Origin: Hordeum vulgare subsp. vulgare
Lineage: Eukaryota; Streptophyta; Magnoliopsida; Poales; Poaceae
Direction: 5' to 3'
NCBI RefSeq assembly: GCF_904849725.1
Contig: NC_058520.1
Coordinates: 321,977,186-322,041,185, forward strand
DNA: 64,000 bases
The translations under genes and the position numbers were made by a program. Positions 47,326-57,864 of the stretch are shown piece by piece. The notes under the pieces were generated by a model. That model was given only the letters and a program-made list of their open reading frames with translations, had not been told where the DNA came from and ran no database searches. Each line of letters starts with the position of its first letter. The stretch's first letter is position 1.

Positions 47326-48060
47326 CGCGTGAAAGGATCGATATGGTTGACTAGAGAGGGGGTGAATAGGCAACGACCACTTTTTAATTAATCTTAGCAA
47401 GTTAGGGTAAGCAACATACGGGTTCACTAAAATAGCAACAATGAGGTGAACCTATATGATGCTAACAATAAGAACAACTAAGACAAGTAAGAGATAGACC
47501 ACAACATAAGCATACACGACGTAAAGGTTAGAGATAACCACAAGTGGAACCAATGAAGACGAGGATGTGTTACCGAAGTTCCTTCCCTTTGACAGGAAGT
47601 ACGTCTCCGTTGGAGCGGTGTGGAGGCACAATGCTCCCCAATAAGCCACTAGGGCCACCGTATTCTCCTCACGCCCTCACACGATGCAAGGTACCGTGAT
47701 TCCACTATAGGTGCCCTTGAAGGTGGTGACCGAACCTTTACAAACAAGGTTGGGGCAAGCTCCACACAAAGCTTGGAGGCTCCCAACAAGACCACGAAGC
47801 TTCACCACAATGGAATGTGGCTCCGAGGTGACCTCAACCGTCTAGGATGCTCAAACACCCAAGAGTAACAAGATCTGCAACGGATTGGTGGGGGAATCAA
47901 CTTTTCTCTTGGTGGAAGTGTAGATCTAGGCCTTCTCAACCAATACCTAAAGAATCAACAAGTTTGATTGGCTAGGGAGAGAGATTGGGCACTTTTGAGC
48001 TTAGGGAGCAACAATGGAGCTTGGGAGGGTCAAAGGTAGGGTTCTACGGCAAGAAGAACC

Positions 48061-48070
48061 CCTTATATAG
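48061..48070 (-). promoter_or_regulatory. TATA box of the SIRE B LTR
   Basis: CTATATAAGG on the minus strand. The palindrome array lies immediately upstream (44 bp to the first copy) and a CT-rich leader downstream. This is the probable U3 promoter. Confidence 0.6.
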
Positions 48071-48113
48071 TGGGGGGGGAATCCAACCGTTTTCCCACTC
48101 ACAGCTCGAGCCT

Positions 48114-48400
48114 AGCGGTACTACCGCTGGCTGCAGCGGTACTACCGCTAGCACTCCAACGGTACTACCGCTGGCTGTAGCGGTACTACCGCTGGGCCCA
48201 TGGTAGTGCAAAAGCACTACCGGGCCAACCGCCGCCAACAAAGTCTTCGCAAAAAGGTCCGACGAAGTACAGCCGCTAGGAAGGAGGTACTAAGCTCCTG
48301 GAGCAGTACTACCGCTGAGCAGGGACGGTACTACCGCCAGCACAGTGGTACTATCGCTAGGGCTAGCGGTACTACCGCTAGGCACAGCGGTACTACTGCT
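48114..48400 (-). repeat. Array of near-palindromes GCGGTA(C/G)TACCGC in the SIRE B LTR
   Basis: Nine copies of a 15-mer AGCGGTACTACCGCT (plus-strand reading), at 48114, 48135, 48158, 48179, 48302, 48324, 48344, 48365 and 48386; some carry one or two changes. Spacing is mainly 21, 22 or 23 bp. Between the two groups is a perfect hairpin GGTAGTGC-AAAA-GCACTACC (48202-48221). Confidence 0.9.
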
Positions 48401-48726
48401 GAGAGACCTTTTGCTTAGATGAGATAAAAACAGAGGTGGGAGCCACTCCAAAGTTGCAGGTAAGGGGAAAGGAGATAAAGTGTGTGTGTGCAAAATTGAT
48501 TCCACCCAAACCTTTCCACTACGGGTCCCCTCTTAATAGTACGGCGTTCCTATGGCTCAAAGAAGGAGAATCGTAGAGTACACCGTGCTTCTGTTCCATG
48601 GAAAGAGGGGGCGAGTCGTCTTGTGCCGTTGACATGTGTTTTCTGAAATCTTAACACACACGATTAGTCCTTTGCGGTACTGTCAACAATCACCAAAATT
48701 ACTTAGGCATAAAATATGCCCTAACA

Positions 48727-49008
48727 ATCTCCCCCTTTTTGGTGGACTGATGACAATACCGGATTTGCACAGTGAATAGCATGTGAACATAAAGATAGTG
48801 GTATACAAAATTAAGGAGCATATGACTCACAGCATATGATAGAAACAAATCTCACACTAGTTCAAGTCTCACATCACACAAAGCAAAGATAGCAAATAAA
48901 AGCAAACATGATAAGATAAGCAAAGCTCAAATCTCAAATCCAGCTCCTAGACTCTCTCCCCCTTTGGCACAAGACACCAAAAAGGGGCACACCTAATGAC
49001 ACAGGTGG
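48727..49008 (-). other. Polypurine tract and 3' untranslated region of SIRE B
   Basis: The minus strand CCACCAAAAAGGGGGAGAT precedes the LTR. A second tract CCAAAGGGGGAGAG lies near 48954-48968. No ORF. Confidence 0.7.
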
Positions 49009-50147
49009 TCACTCCTCATCCTCATCAGCCCCAGACTCGTCCGTGGCATCCGGATCGTCGTGCTCCTCCTCATTGTCCTCCTCAGACACCTCCTCCTCTG
49101 CATCAGACCACTGATAACCTTGAGCTCGCATCCAATCAGACTCTGGAGTGATGTCGTCCTCTGAACCGCTGGAGATATCAACATCAAGTGTCCTCAGGAC
49201 ACGCTTGTGCCTCTGACGGTTCTCTTTCTGGGCCACATGAGACTGGTACTGTCCCTTGGCCTGCATACAGAAGAGAGTCTTCATTTTATCCTTCAGTTTC
49301 ACTGCCCAAGATGGCATAGCCGAAGAGTGGGACTGAGAAGCGGGGCCTCTTTCAGCAGCAGTCTCTGTGTCAGTGTCCATGTGCTGAGACGAAGTGGATG
49401 GGTTGGCCCATTTGTCCTTGATGCGGAGACTGATAGGATCATGCACAAAGTAATCAGCCTGAAGGTGGAACTCCTCAATCAAATAGACATCGTACCACCT
49501 CTAGCGAATATAGGCAAACAAGTAGGGCACGTAGATGGGAACCTTGCGGTTCATGATGCAGTTCCAGAGCTCATTGAACACCACGTCAGAAATATCGAGA
49601 GGGGCAGATTCCTCACAAAGCAGAAGCATCTCAACTAGATAACCATGCACCTCGTGAAAGTTGCCAATGCGAGGAAAGAGAGTGTTGCGGAAGATCCGAT
49701 GCATGATATCCAGATGCTTGGGGAGCACACCTTTCTTCACATAAAGTTGTTGCAGCCTGTCCTTGGGGGTGGCAGTAGATGAAGATGGAGCATGAGGACG
49801 CAACTGAAGAGGATTGTAAGCTCCCTGAAAGTCGACCTTGAGAAACTTCATGAATTCTGACCACGAACCTGTCATCTTCTGAGTACCAGTCATCCAAGTC
49901 ATGGTGCGCTTTTCATCAGGCGAGAAGTGAACAATGACATAGAATTGGGAGACAACATCTGGATCAAAGTCGCGCTTGAAGGAGATGATCTCCTTAATGC
50001 CAAGTTTGTCAATCAAAGAAAGAGCCTCACCAAAGTAATCCGGGTTCCGCTGAAGGTGAGCCAAGTCAATCCACTGAACTGGAACAAACATCTTCTTGAA
50101 GTGCTTGATGATGTCGCGATAGATCCTGCAGTGATCCCGTGACCAAA
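49009..50147 (-). pseudogene. env-position ORF of SIRE B, C-terminal part
   Basis: The minus strand is open from the Tekay insertion (50147) down to the stop at 49009, apart from one TAG at 49501-49503 (same frame on both sides). The ordered domain includes SQFYVIVHFSPDEKRTMTW, the counterpart of LQFYATFHIS in SIRE A. After the TAG the protein becomes low-complexity and strongly acidic at its C-terminus (EEEVSEEDNEEEHDD). No membrane segment is visible. The N-terminal part is at 61809-62044. Function unknown; 'env' refers only to position after pol. Confidence 0.7.
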
Positions 50148-53100
50148 TGTAGCGACCCGACTCAAGACGAGTCAAGCCTCTGGTGTTTCCGTACGATCCC
50201 AAGATCATGCTGGTACACACTCAGTACATAATGTATATATTCAAGAGTTCAATCACACAGCTTTATTAATCGAAATCTCATAAAGAGTACTTTATTACAA
50301 TAAAGGATTACAATAAAGTGGTTGAAGGCCAACCCATGAGATATCTAACGAAGACTAGCGGAAGCATCAGGTAGACGAGTCCATCCGACTCCAAGGGCAT
50401 GTCGCTGAGCGTAGATCGTAGCCTCACTCCTGGTCGGAAAAGTACTCTGCAACATGATACGTTGCAGCCGTGTAGGTCAGCATATTGAATATGCCGGCAA
50501 GTCATCAAAGAGAGGAGTAAAATAATAATCAACTATCTCTACATGCATATTTGGCCGGTGGGGCTAAGTTTTGCATAAAGCCAGTTTTATCCTGGAACAA
50601 GAGGGGTTGAAAGCAAAATATTACTACAATGTTTGTAGTTAACGAGATGGTTCCGCCAACCAATTCTCGTACCCGGATAGTTGTTAACACCCACATCATT
50701 ATTAAGTGGTGTCGAGAGTTCAGGGGAAATTCAATGCCTTCGGCTCAAGTTGTCCATGACCGTGGACACGGCTAATCGATAAGGTTGGGCACTCTGTAGA
50801 GTTTTGCACACGTTCCCCACAAGATTTGATCGCCTCCGGGTTTGTCCTCGCACTTCAGGGTGTTTGAAGACCGGATGATCAAAACATGGTCTTTCAACGG
50901 GTCCCTCTGAATCCCTGTCGGTGCCCATCCATTCCTACCGTTCTTCTACATCTGCTAGCACCGCCTGTACAGAGTCGCCGCATTGTCCAACCAAGCCACA
51001 GCCCATAATGACTTGTGGCTGTGCAGGTAAGCCTTGAGTCTTGAAGTCTCCGTTCGTCTCTTCGAGCCTCGGTGAAGCTTTCCGCAGGATGACATGGCCT
51101 CTCCAGCATCCCGGGCATCCACTGGGTTCTCCAGGGAGCCGATCAACCGTCCTTCACCCAGAGTTGCATTGCGTCCGAGGTCTTGAAAATCTTGTCTTAG
51201 CCGGTCTTGATTATTATATCAACCTCGCATCACTCGTGATATACACTCAACCGAAAACCCGTCTACTCAAGCATAGCATTAAGAAATTGTCGTCCCGGGG
51301 CCAAGTATCGGGGTTGTTGTGTTCCTACCACATGATGCTACAACTTATACTAAAGTTTCCAAGTACCTAGGCAGCATGCAATTGGGCAAAGAAAGGTGAT
51401 CTACCATGCCTTGAAAACATAGGTAAAATAACATGATCAAAATGACTTGCCTTGATGATAGTTGTCTTGCTCGAGCGCTTCTAAGTAACAGGCTTCGCAC
51501 TCCGGATGATCTACCGATACAAACACAAAGCACACCATAAGCACTTCAATCAAGCAAGAAGTAGAAATAACATCACGAGTAAGGATTTGATAAGGCCTAA
51601 GCAAAAGAATTCAACGCGCGCCGGTATGGCAGAAACTTGTTTCTGTTGAAAACACCAGTAAAAATACTTTACAATTTCTGAAACTTCTACCACAGTAAGA
51701 TATAATCACTAGGAAGCAGTAGCAAAAAGAATCAACTCAAAATCATTTTTTAAACTCCTGGAATAGGCAAAACAAGGTTTAAACTAAATCTGATCTAACT
51801 TATATTTGAAAATTTCAAACATAGACAAATTATATGTTTTTAACAACTAGAGGAAATTTGTGAGCTACTGGAAAAAGAATCAATGTCATTGGACTTCGGG
51901 ATAAACAGTTGTGGCCAAAACAAAACAGAAACTTTCTGTTTTTGCAATTTACACAGAAAAATGAAAATAACTAGCTAACAGTTGGGGGTACGCGTGGCAT
52001 GCTACTATAGGCTGCGGGAGGCGTTTGTTGCAACGCTAGGAGCAAACGGCCGAAGCTAACAAAAATTTGCTGGTTAAAAGGATAAGTGAATTAAAACCGC
52101 TGGTTTTCTAATATAAACCGAAGAGGTATTTAGAATCTAATCTACACCACTGGATGAAGATCTAAGGGCTAAAAAAAGAATAGAAGAAAGAACAGAGGGA
52201 AGAGAAGAAGCTACCGTGGCTGTGGCAGTAACTCCGGCGGGGAGGGTGGTCGCCGGCGAGGAAGGGGCTCCGGGGGGCGGTGGGGGAGTCGGGGCGGCGG
52301 CGGTGGTGGTCCTCCGGCGAAGGGGGGCCTCGGGCGGAGCGGAGAGGGAGTCGGGGCGCTGCTCTAGTAGGCGACCGAAGGTGCAGAGCCGTGCTGCTCC
52401 GGCGAGGTGGGCTCGGGCGGCGAGGGGACGGGGCGAGGTGGCGGCGAGGGTGGAACGGGGCTGCGGCGAGGACGGCAGTATATATAGTCCATGAGGGGGA
52501 GTAGAAAGGAAGGGGAGAGAGGGAAATCGGGGAAGATCCCGGGTACTGGGGAGGGGCTCGGTCTCGGGCATTGTTTTGGAAGGAGGAGGAAGAAAGGTGG
52601 CCGCGGGGTGGAGGAATCGGCCGCGGGGCCCGCAGGCAGTGAGAGAGAGGCGGGGCGGTTGGGGTCGGTCGGCCTGGATCTAAGGGATTCGTTTCCCTGG
52701 CGGCTAGGATCGGCCCAAGGCCTATATAGCGCTCGAGGCGGCGGCTTCTAAAGAAAAAAAAGTTTCCTAATTTTAAACCTTTTCCGAAAGAGAAAAATAA
52801 AAGCTAATAAAAGGAAAGTAAATCAAAATATTAATATAGGGTATTATATACCAAAAAAATCAGAAAAATATTCTCTTCCCGAATAACATTTTTCCAAAGC
52901 AAAAATAAAAACTTAAAAAAATGTTTTTTTCAGAAATTCCCAAATTTGCTTTATTTTCTTTTTGCAAATATCCTTGGATTTTCTTGGCTCCAATATTTCA
53001 GAAATTTGCCCGCACTTTGGAGGGTCATTTTCCTCCGCTCTCTCTCTTGCGTGCAAGAGAGTATTTTCTCCGGGCATTTCTCGTGTGAGGGAAAATGGAA

Positions 53101-53213
53101 ATGCAAATCAAAAAGACGAAAGAAATTCACGTGCTAAATTTATTTCAAGCAATATGCATAGATGCTTAGCTACAATGTAAAACATTCCCAATTAGGAAAA
53201 TTGGGATGTTACA
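50148..53213 (-). repeat. 3' LTR of the Tekay-type element
   Basis: 3066 bp, plus-strand TGTAGCGACCC...GGGATGTTACA. The minus-strand start TGTAACATCCCAATTTTCC is followed by a short inverted repeat (CCCAATTTTCCTAATTGGG). A GC-rich block (52.2-52.7 kb) contains two TATA candidates on the minus strand, CTATATAG (about 52720-52727) and TATATATA (about 52478-52486). The minus strand AAGGTGGGTAGGTT (53214-53227) next to it is the polypurine tract. Confidence 0.92.
52137..52571 (-). other. 144-codon Pro/Ala/Ser-rich frame within the Tekay LTR (coding status doubtful)
   Basis: It starts with ATG about 150 bp downstream of the TATA candidate at 52720 and is full-length in both LTR copies (also 60712-61146). 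The sequence is low-complexity (APTPPPPPGAPSSPA), as any frame through a CpG-rich leader tends to be. See the finding on compensating indels. No recognisable domain. Confidence 0.25.
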
Positions 53214-53225
53214 AACCTACCCACC

Positions 53226-53894
53226 TTAAGATGAATCTCGCCCTCGAGATTCGGGTTGGCTAGAAAACAGGTGCGGGTGGTCTCGACGAAGATCCTCTTC
53301 TCGTTCCCAGGTGGCTTCTTCCTCGGTGTGGTGGCTCCACAACACCTTGCAGAACTTGATGATCTTGCTACGGGTAACTCTATTGGCAGTCTCAAGAATC
53401 CTGACGGGTTTCTCCTCATACGTCAGATCACTGTCAAGCTGTATGGCCTCTAGAGGCACTGTATCTCTCAGCGGAACATCGGTCATCTCAGCGTGGCATT
53501 TCTTCAACTGGGAAACATGGAAGACATCATGAACTCCAGACAATCCTTCCCGCAGTTCCAGTATGTATGCAACTTCGCCTCTACGTTCAAGAATTTTGTA
53601 GGGGCCAATGAAACGAGGTGCTAATTTTCCTTTCACACCGAATCTCTTCATTCCTCGAAGTGGAGACACCCGAAGATATGCTCGGTCTCCTACTTCGTAC
53701 GTTACTTCCTTGCGTTTGCTGTCAGCATAACTCTTCTGCCTGGACTGAGCTATCTTGAGTCGGTCACGAATTAGCTTGACCTTCTCTTCAGAATCTCGGA
53801 TAAGGTCGGGACCAAAAAGTTGTGGGTCTCCAACTCCATCCCACATCAATGGTGTTCTGCACCTCCTTCCGTATAGAGCTACGAAAGGGGCCAT
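53226..53894 (-). pseudogene. Integrase C-terminus and chromodomain-like tail of the Tekay-type element
   Basis: Minus strand: ALYGRRCRTPLMWDG, KSYADSKRKEVTYEVGDRAYLRVSPLRGMKRFG, FIGPYKILERRGEVAYILEL, then a tail with YEEKPVRILETANRVTRSKI and WSHHTEEEATWEREEDLRR that matches the chromodomain region of chromoviruses. This domain guides integration towards heterochromatin. The segment is open for 222 codons but is separated from the integrase core by TAG at 53907-53909 (probable former Gln). Confidence 0.88.
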
Positions 53895-53906
53895 CTTCAG
53901 ACTGGT

Positions 53907-54520
53907 CTAGTAGCTGTTGTTGTATGAGAACTCGGCATAAGGTAAATTGTCATCCCAACTAGACCCATAGTCTAGTGCGCAAGCTCTCAACATGTCCTCT
54001 AGAATCTGATTGACTCTCTCGGTCTGTCCATCTGTCTGCGGGTGAAAAGTTGTACTGAACTCCAATCTCGTTCCCAAGCTTTCATGCAGTTGGTGCCAAA
54101 ATTTTGATGTGAACTGAGTCCCTCTATCAGACACAATGCTCTTCGGTACTTCGTGCAGACATACGATCCTCGTCATATATATCTTGGCCAGCTTGGCACT
54201 CGTGTATGTAGTCTTCACCGGAATGAAGTGAGCTACCTTGGTCAAACGATTGACCACAACCCAAATAGAATCATAGCCAGAACGGGTCCTGGATAATCCT
54301 GTGATGAAGTCCATACCAAGCTTTTCCCATTTCCACTCGGGTATCGGCAGAGGTTGGAGCAAACCTGCTGGCTTCTGATGCTCGGCTTTTACTCGCTGAC
54401 AAACATCGCATATTGCTACAAACTCGGCAATGTCTTTCTTCAATCCTGTCCATCAGAAACTTTCTTTCAGATCCAGATACATCTTAGTGTTGCCGGGGTG
54501 TATCGAGTACGAGGAATCAT
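53907..54520 (-). pseudogene. Integrase core of the Tekay-type element
   Basis: Minus strand: zinc-finger end CDVCQRVKAEHQKPAG; first Asp in LGMDFITGL; second Asp in IVSDRGTQFTSKFW; Glu in QTDGQTERVNQILE. All three catalytic residues are kept. A TGA near 54450 interrupts the finger region at a probable Trp. VVVNRLTK is read where VVVDRLTK is usual, at a residue outside the catalytic triad. Confidence 0.88.
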
Positions 54521-57250
54521 GGGCCTCCTGAAGTATCAACTTCCTGAGTTCGGGATCATTGGGCACATAGATGCGATCCTCAAACCATAAAGTTCCGTGT
54601 TCATCCTCACGAAAACCTTTAGCCTTCCCGTCTTCCATTTTCTGCTTAATCTCAGCTATCTCCTTGTCTAATTTCTGTGCTTCGCGGATCTTTTCTGTCA
54701 AAGTGGACTGAATTTCCAGAGTGGCAACAAATCCTCTTGGAACTATTTCCAATTTGAGCTCTCGGAGGTCATCGACTAACTCCTGGGGTAATCCTCCAGC
54801 TGTGAGGGTGTTCACATAACTCTTGCGGCTCAACGCATCGGCTACAACATTTGCCTTGCCTGGGTGATAATGCAGTCTCATGTCATAGTCCTCAATCAAC
54901 TCTAGCCATCATCTCTGTCTAAGGTTCAACTCCTTCTGCGTGAAAATATATTTCAGGCTCTTGTGATCAGTGTAAACATCACAACTATTTCCGATCAGGA
55001 AATGTCTCCAGGTCTTGAGAGCGTGCACTACGGCTGCTAGTTCCAAGTCATGTGTGGCATAATTCAACTCATGAGGTCTGAGCTGTCTGGATGCATAGGC
55101 TACAACTTTACCTTCTTGCATGAGCACTCCTCCAAGTCCTTGACGAGAAGCGTCACCTGGAAATCCTTCCGAATGTTCGGCAATATCAGCACTGGGGCTG
55201 TAACAAGACGTTTCTTCAGCTCTTGAAAACTGGTTTCACATTCCTCAGTCCAAATATACTTGGATTCCTTCTTCAACAACTCTGTCATGGGCTTGGCAAT
55301 CTTTGAAAAATTCTCAATGAACCTCCGGTAATATCCGGCAAGTCCGAGGAAACTGCGGATCTCCTTGACTGAAGTGGGTGCTACCCATTCGGTGACTGCT
55401 GCGACCTTGGCAGGGTCCACTGCTAGTCCTTCTCCTGAGATGACATGTCCAAGGAATCCGACTTCCTTCAACCAAAACTAACATTTCCTGAACTTTGCAT
55501 ATAGCTTATGCTCTCGAAGCTTCTCCAGAACTAGACGCAGATGTTCCTTGTGTTCCTCTTCGTTCTTGGAGAATATCAGTATGTCATCGATGAACACCAC
55601 GACAAACTTGTCCAAGTATTCCATAAATACTTTGTTCATCAGATTCATAAAATATGCCGAAGCATTAGTCAGTCCAAATGACATGACCGTGTACTCATAC
55701 AAGCCGTACCGAGTGGTAAAGGTTGTCTTGGGTATATCCTGTTCATGAATCTTCAACTGATGATACCCGGATCGAAGATCGATCTTTGAGAATACGCGAG
55801 CTCCAACTAACTGATCAAACATATCATTGATCATCGGCAAGGGGTACTTGTTCTTGATGGTCACATCGTTCAATGCACGATAATCGACAACCATTCTCAA
55901 GGACTTGTCCTTCTTTTCAACCAAGAGCACTGGGGCTCCCCAAGGTGAAGAACTTGGGCGAATATACCCTTTGTCCAATAACTCCTTAATTTGCTTCTTG
56001 ATTTCTATCAAGTCATTTGCGGGCATCCGATAGGGTCTCTTGGATATCGGGGTTGTTCCGGGTAATAGCTCAATCAAGAACTCAATCTCTCTATCGGGTG
56101 GCATGCCCCGCAATTCCTCCGGAAATACATCTGGGTACTCCTGTACAATTGGTACTTCCTCCTGGACTACTCCCGTGAGATAGTTTACTCGCTTACTCCG
56201 TGTCGGGCGTTGAGTCACGTACTTAATCCGCTTCTGCTCGGGGGTGGTGAGCAAAATAGACTTAAGGGCACAATCAATATTCCCTTCATACTTTGCCAAC
56301 CAATCCATGCCTAGGATTACATCCAATCCCTGGGACTCTAATACGATGAGGTCGGTGGGAAAATTATGGTTCCCGATGTTGAGACTCAAAGCATGGCATC
56401 CTATCCCGGCTGTCATCATGCCTCCTGGGGAACTGACCTTAATAGGTTGGCTGAGGGTTCTAGTTGGCAAACTATACTTTTCCACAACTACCCTTGATAT
56501 GAATGAATGTGTTGCACCAGAATCAAAAAGTACCAATACTGGACGTGAATTTAGCAAAAACTTACCAACCACAGTATCGGGGTGATCATAGACCTCTTCA
56601 ACATCAATGTGGTTCACCTGAGCTCGGGGAAAAGGATTGCGCTTCTTTGCTGCAGAGTTGCCATTGTCGTTTCCATTTCCCTGCTTGTTCTGGGGACAAT
56701 CAGTGGCATAGTGTCCCGTCTTCTGACACTTGAAGCAGGTGATGTGAGTCAGATCCTTCTGAGCTGGAGCTGAATGCTGCTGAGTGCCACTACCGCCATT
56801 CTTGAAGTTGCTGTTGTTGCGGTGGTTCCCATTTCCTCCATGGTTGCGGCCTCCATGGTTGTGCACCGGGTGGTTATGCTGAACGTGTCCTCCAAACTTA
56901 CCGGATCCAGTCCCGGTATTCCCTGGATAGGGGGTGTAGCAAGGCTTCTTCTGAGTGCCGGAGTTGAACTTTCCAACTCCATACTTTCGCTTGCGGTTCT
57001 CCATCTGCTGATGTTTCCCCTCCAAGATGAGGGCCTTATCAACCAGCTCCTGGTAGTTGTTGAAGGTGGCTACAGTCAACTGAATGCTCAGCTCATCATT
57101 GAGTCCTTCCAAGAACTTTTCCTGCTTGGCCGCATCATCGGCCACATCTCCAGGTGCATAACGGGAGAGCATGCTGAATTCATCGACGTACTGGGCCACA
57201 GAGCGATTCCCCTGGCGTAAGTTGCGAAACTCACGCTTCTTCAGACTCAT
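54521..57250 (-). pseudogene. gag C-terminus, protease, RT and RNase H of the Tekay-type element
   Basis: A long minus-strand frame begins at 57250. In order: gag core end ([19 protein letters not shown]); Asn/Gly/His-rich stretch; CCHC knuckle [14 protein letters not shown]; protease [12 protein letters not shown] and [12 protein letters not shown] with [29 protein letters not shown] and catalytic [13 protein letters not shown] at 55478-55480; RT connection ([29 protein letters not shown]). A frameshift near 55.12 kb removes the first RNase H Asp region. The remaining RNase H ([28 protein letters not shown]) is followed by TGA near 54907. Few lesions in 2.7 kb, so recent decay. Confidence 0.9.
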
Positions 57251-57651
57251 TGCACCAGCTCAGACATGCGTGGGGCGGAAGGCTTGCTTGAATTGCTCCC
57301 AAGTGACTCCAGCAATGGGAAAAATGGTCGTGTAGTTCTCCCACCAAGCAGCTGCAGGGCCTTCAAGTTGATGCGCGGCAAACGCACCTTCTCAGCTTCA
57401 GAACAACTAGCAGTGATAAGTTCACGCTCCATCTTGCGGAGCCAATCATCTGCCACAATGGGCTCAATGCTGCTGGAGAAAGTTGGAGGGTTCAACCTCA
57501 GAAAACGGGTGAGATTGTCAGCCTGGGGTGGATGATGGTTGTGGTTATTGTTCTGGTTCTGGATGATCAGCTGCATCAGGGTGTTTTGTTGCTGGATCAA
57601 CTGGGTGAGTTCCGGCGGAAAGTTGGACTCAGGGGCGCGTCTCGGAGGCAT
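57247..57651 (-). pseudogene. gag N-terminus of the Tekay-type element
   Basis: ATG on the minus strand at 57651 (MPPRRAPESNFP). A Gln/Asn-rich region (LIQQQNTLMQLIIQNQN) is followed by the chromovirus gag core (FLRLNPPTFSSS, ADDWLRKMERELI). After SEAEKVR the frame slips, probably by one base near 57.38 kb, so it runs out of phase with the frame that begins at 57250. The gag is thus split by one frameshift. Confidence 0.85.
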
Positions 57652-57864
57652 CTAATGTTTGTAGAGGGGTGAGATTAGCATAGAACAATGGTCTAAGAGT
57701 AATTACACTACCCATATGAATGCAACACACAAGTATCACACCACACATTTTATTCAATACCATCACAAAGGTTCACACGGGGATACAAAATTCGATAATC
57801 CTAAACATCGGCCTAAAACGTAAAACGATAAAGTAAATTTGGTGGTCTAGTCTAAGTGTCCTCC

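Larger units (their letters stand above)
47330..48726 (-). repeat. 3' LTR of SIRE B
   Basis: 1397 bp, plus-strand TGAAAGGATCGATATGG...ATGCCCTAACA. It is followed by ATCTCCCCCTTTTTGGTGG, the reverse complement of its polypurine tract. The outline (length, TGAAAG start, TGACTAGAGAGGGGGTGAATAGG block, polypurine tract) parallels SIRE A, but the sequences differ enough to be separate families. It carries the palindrome array and a TATA box. Confidence 0.85.

Noticed and set aside
52200..52740. GC-rich block with several overlapping frames on both strands, resembling a host exon
   Set aside because: It is inside a duplicated LTR (repeated at 60.8-61.3 kb) and the frames are low-complexity, as expected from CpG-rich promoter sequence.
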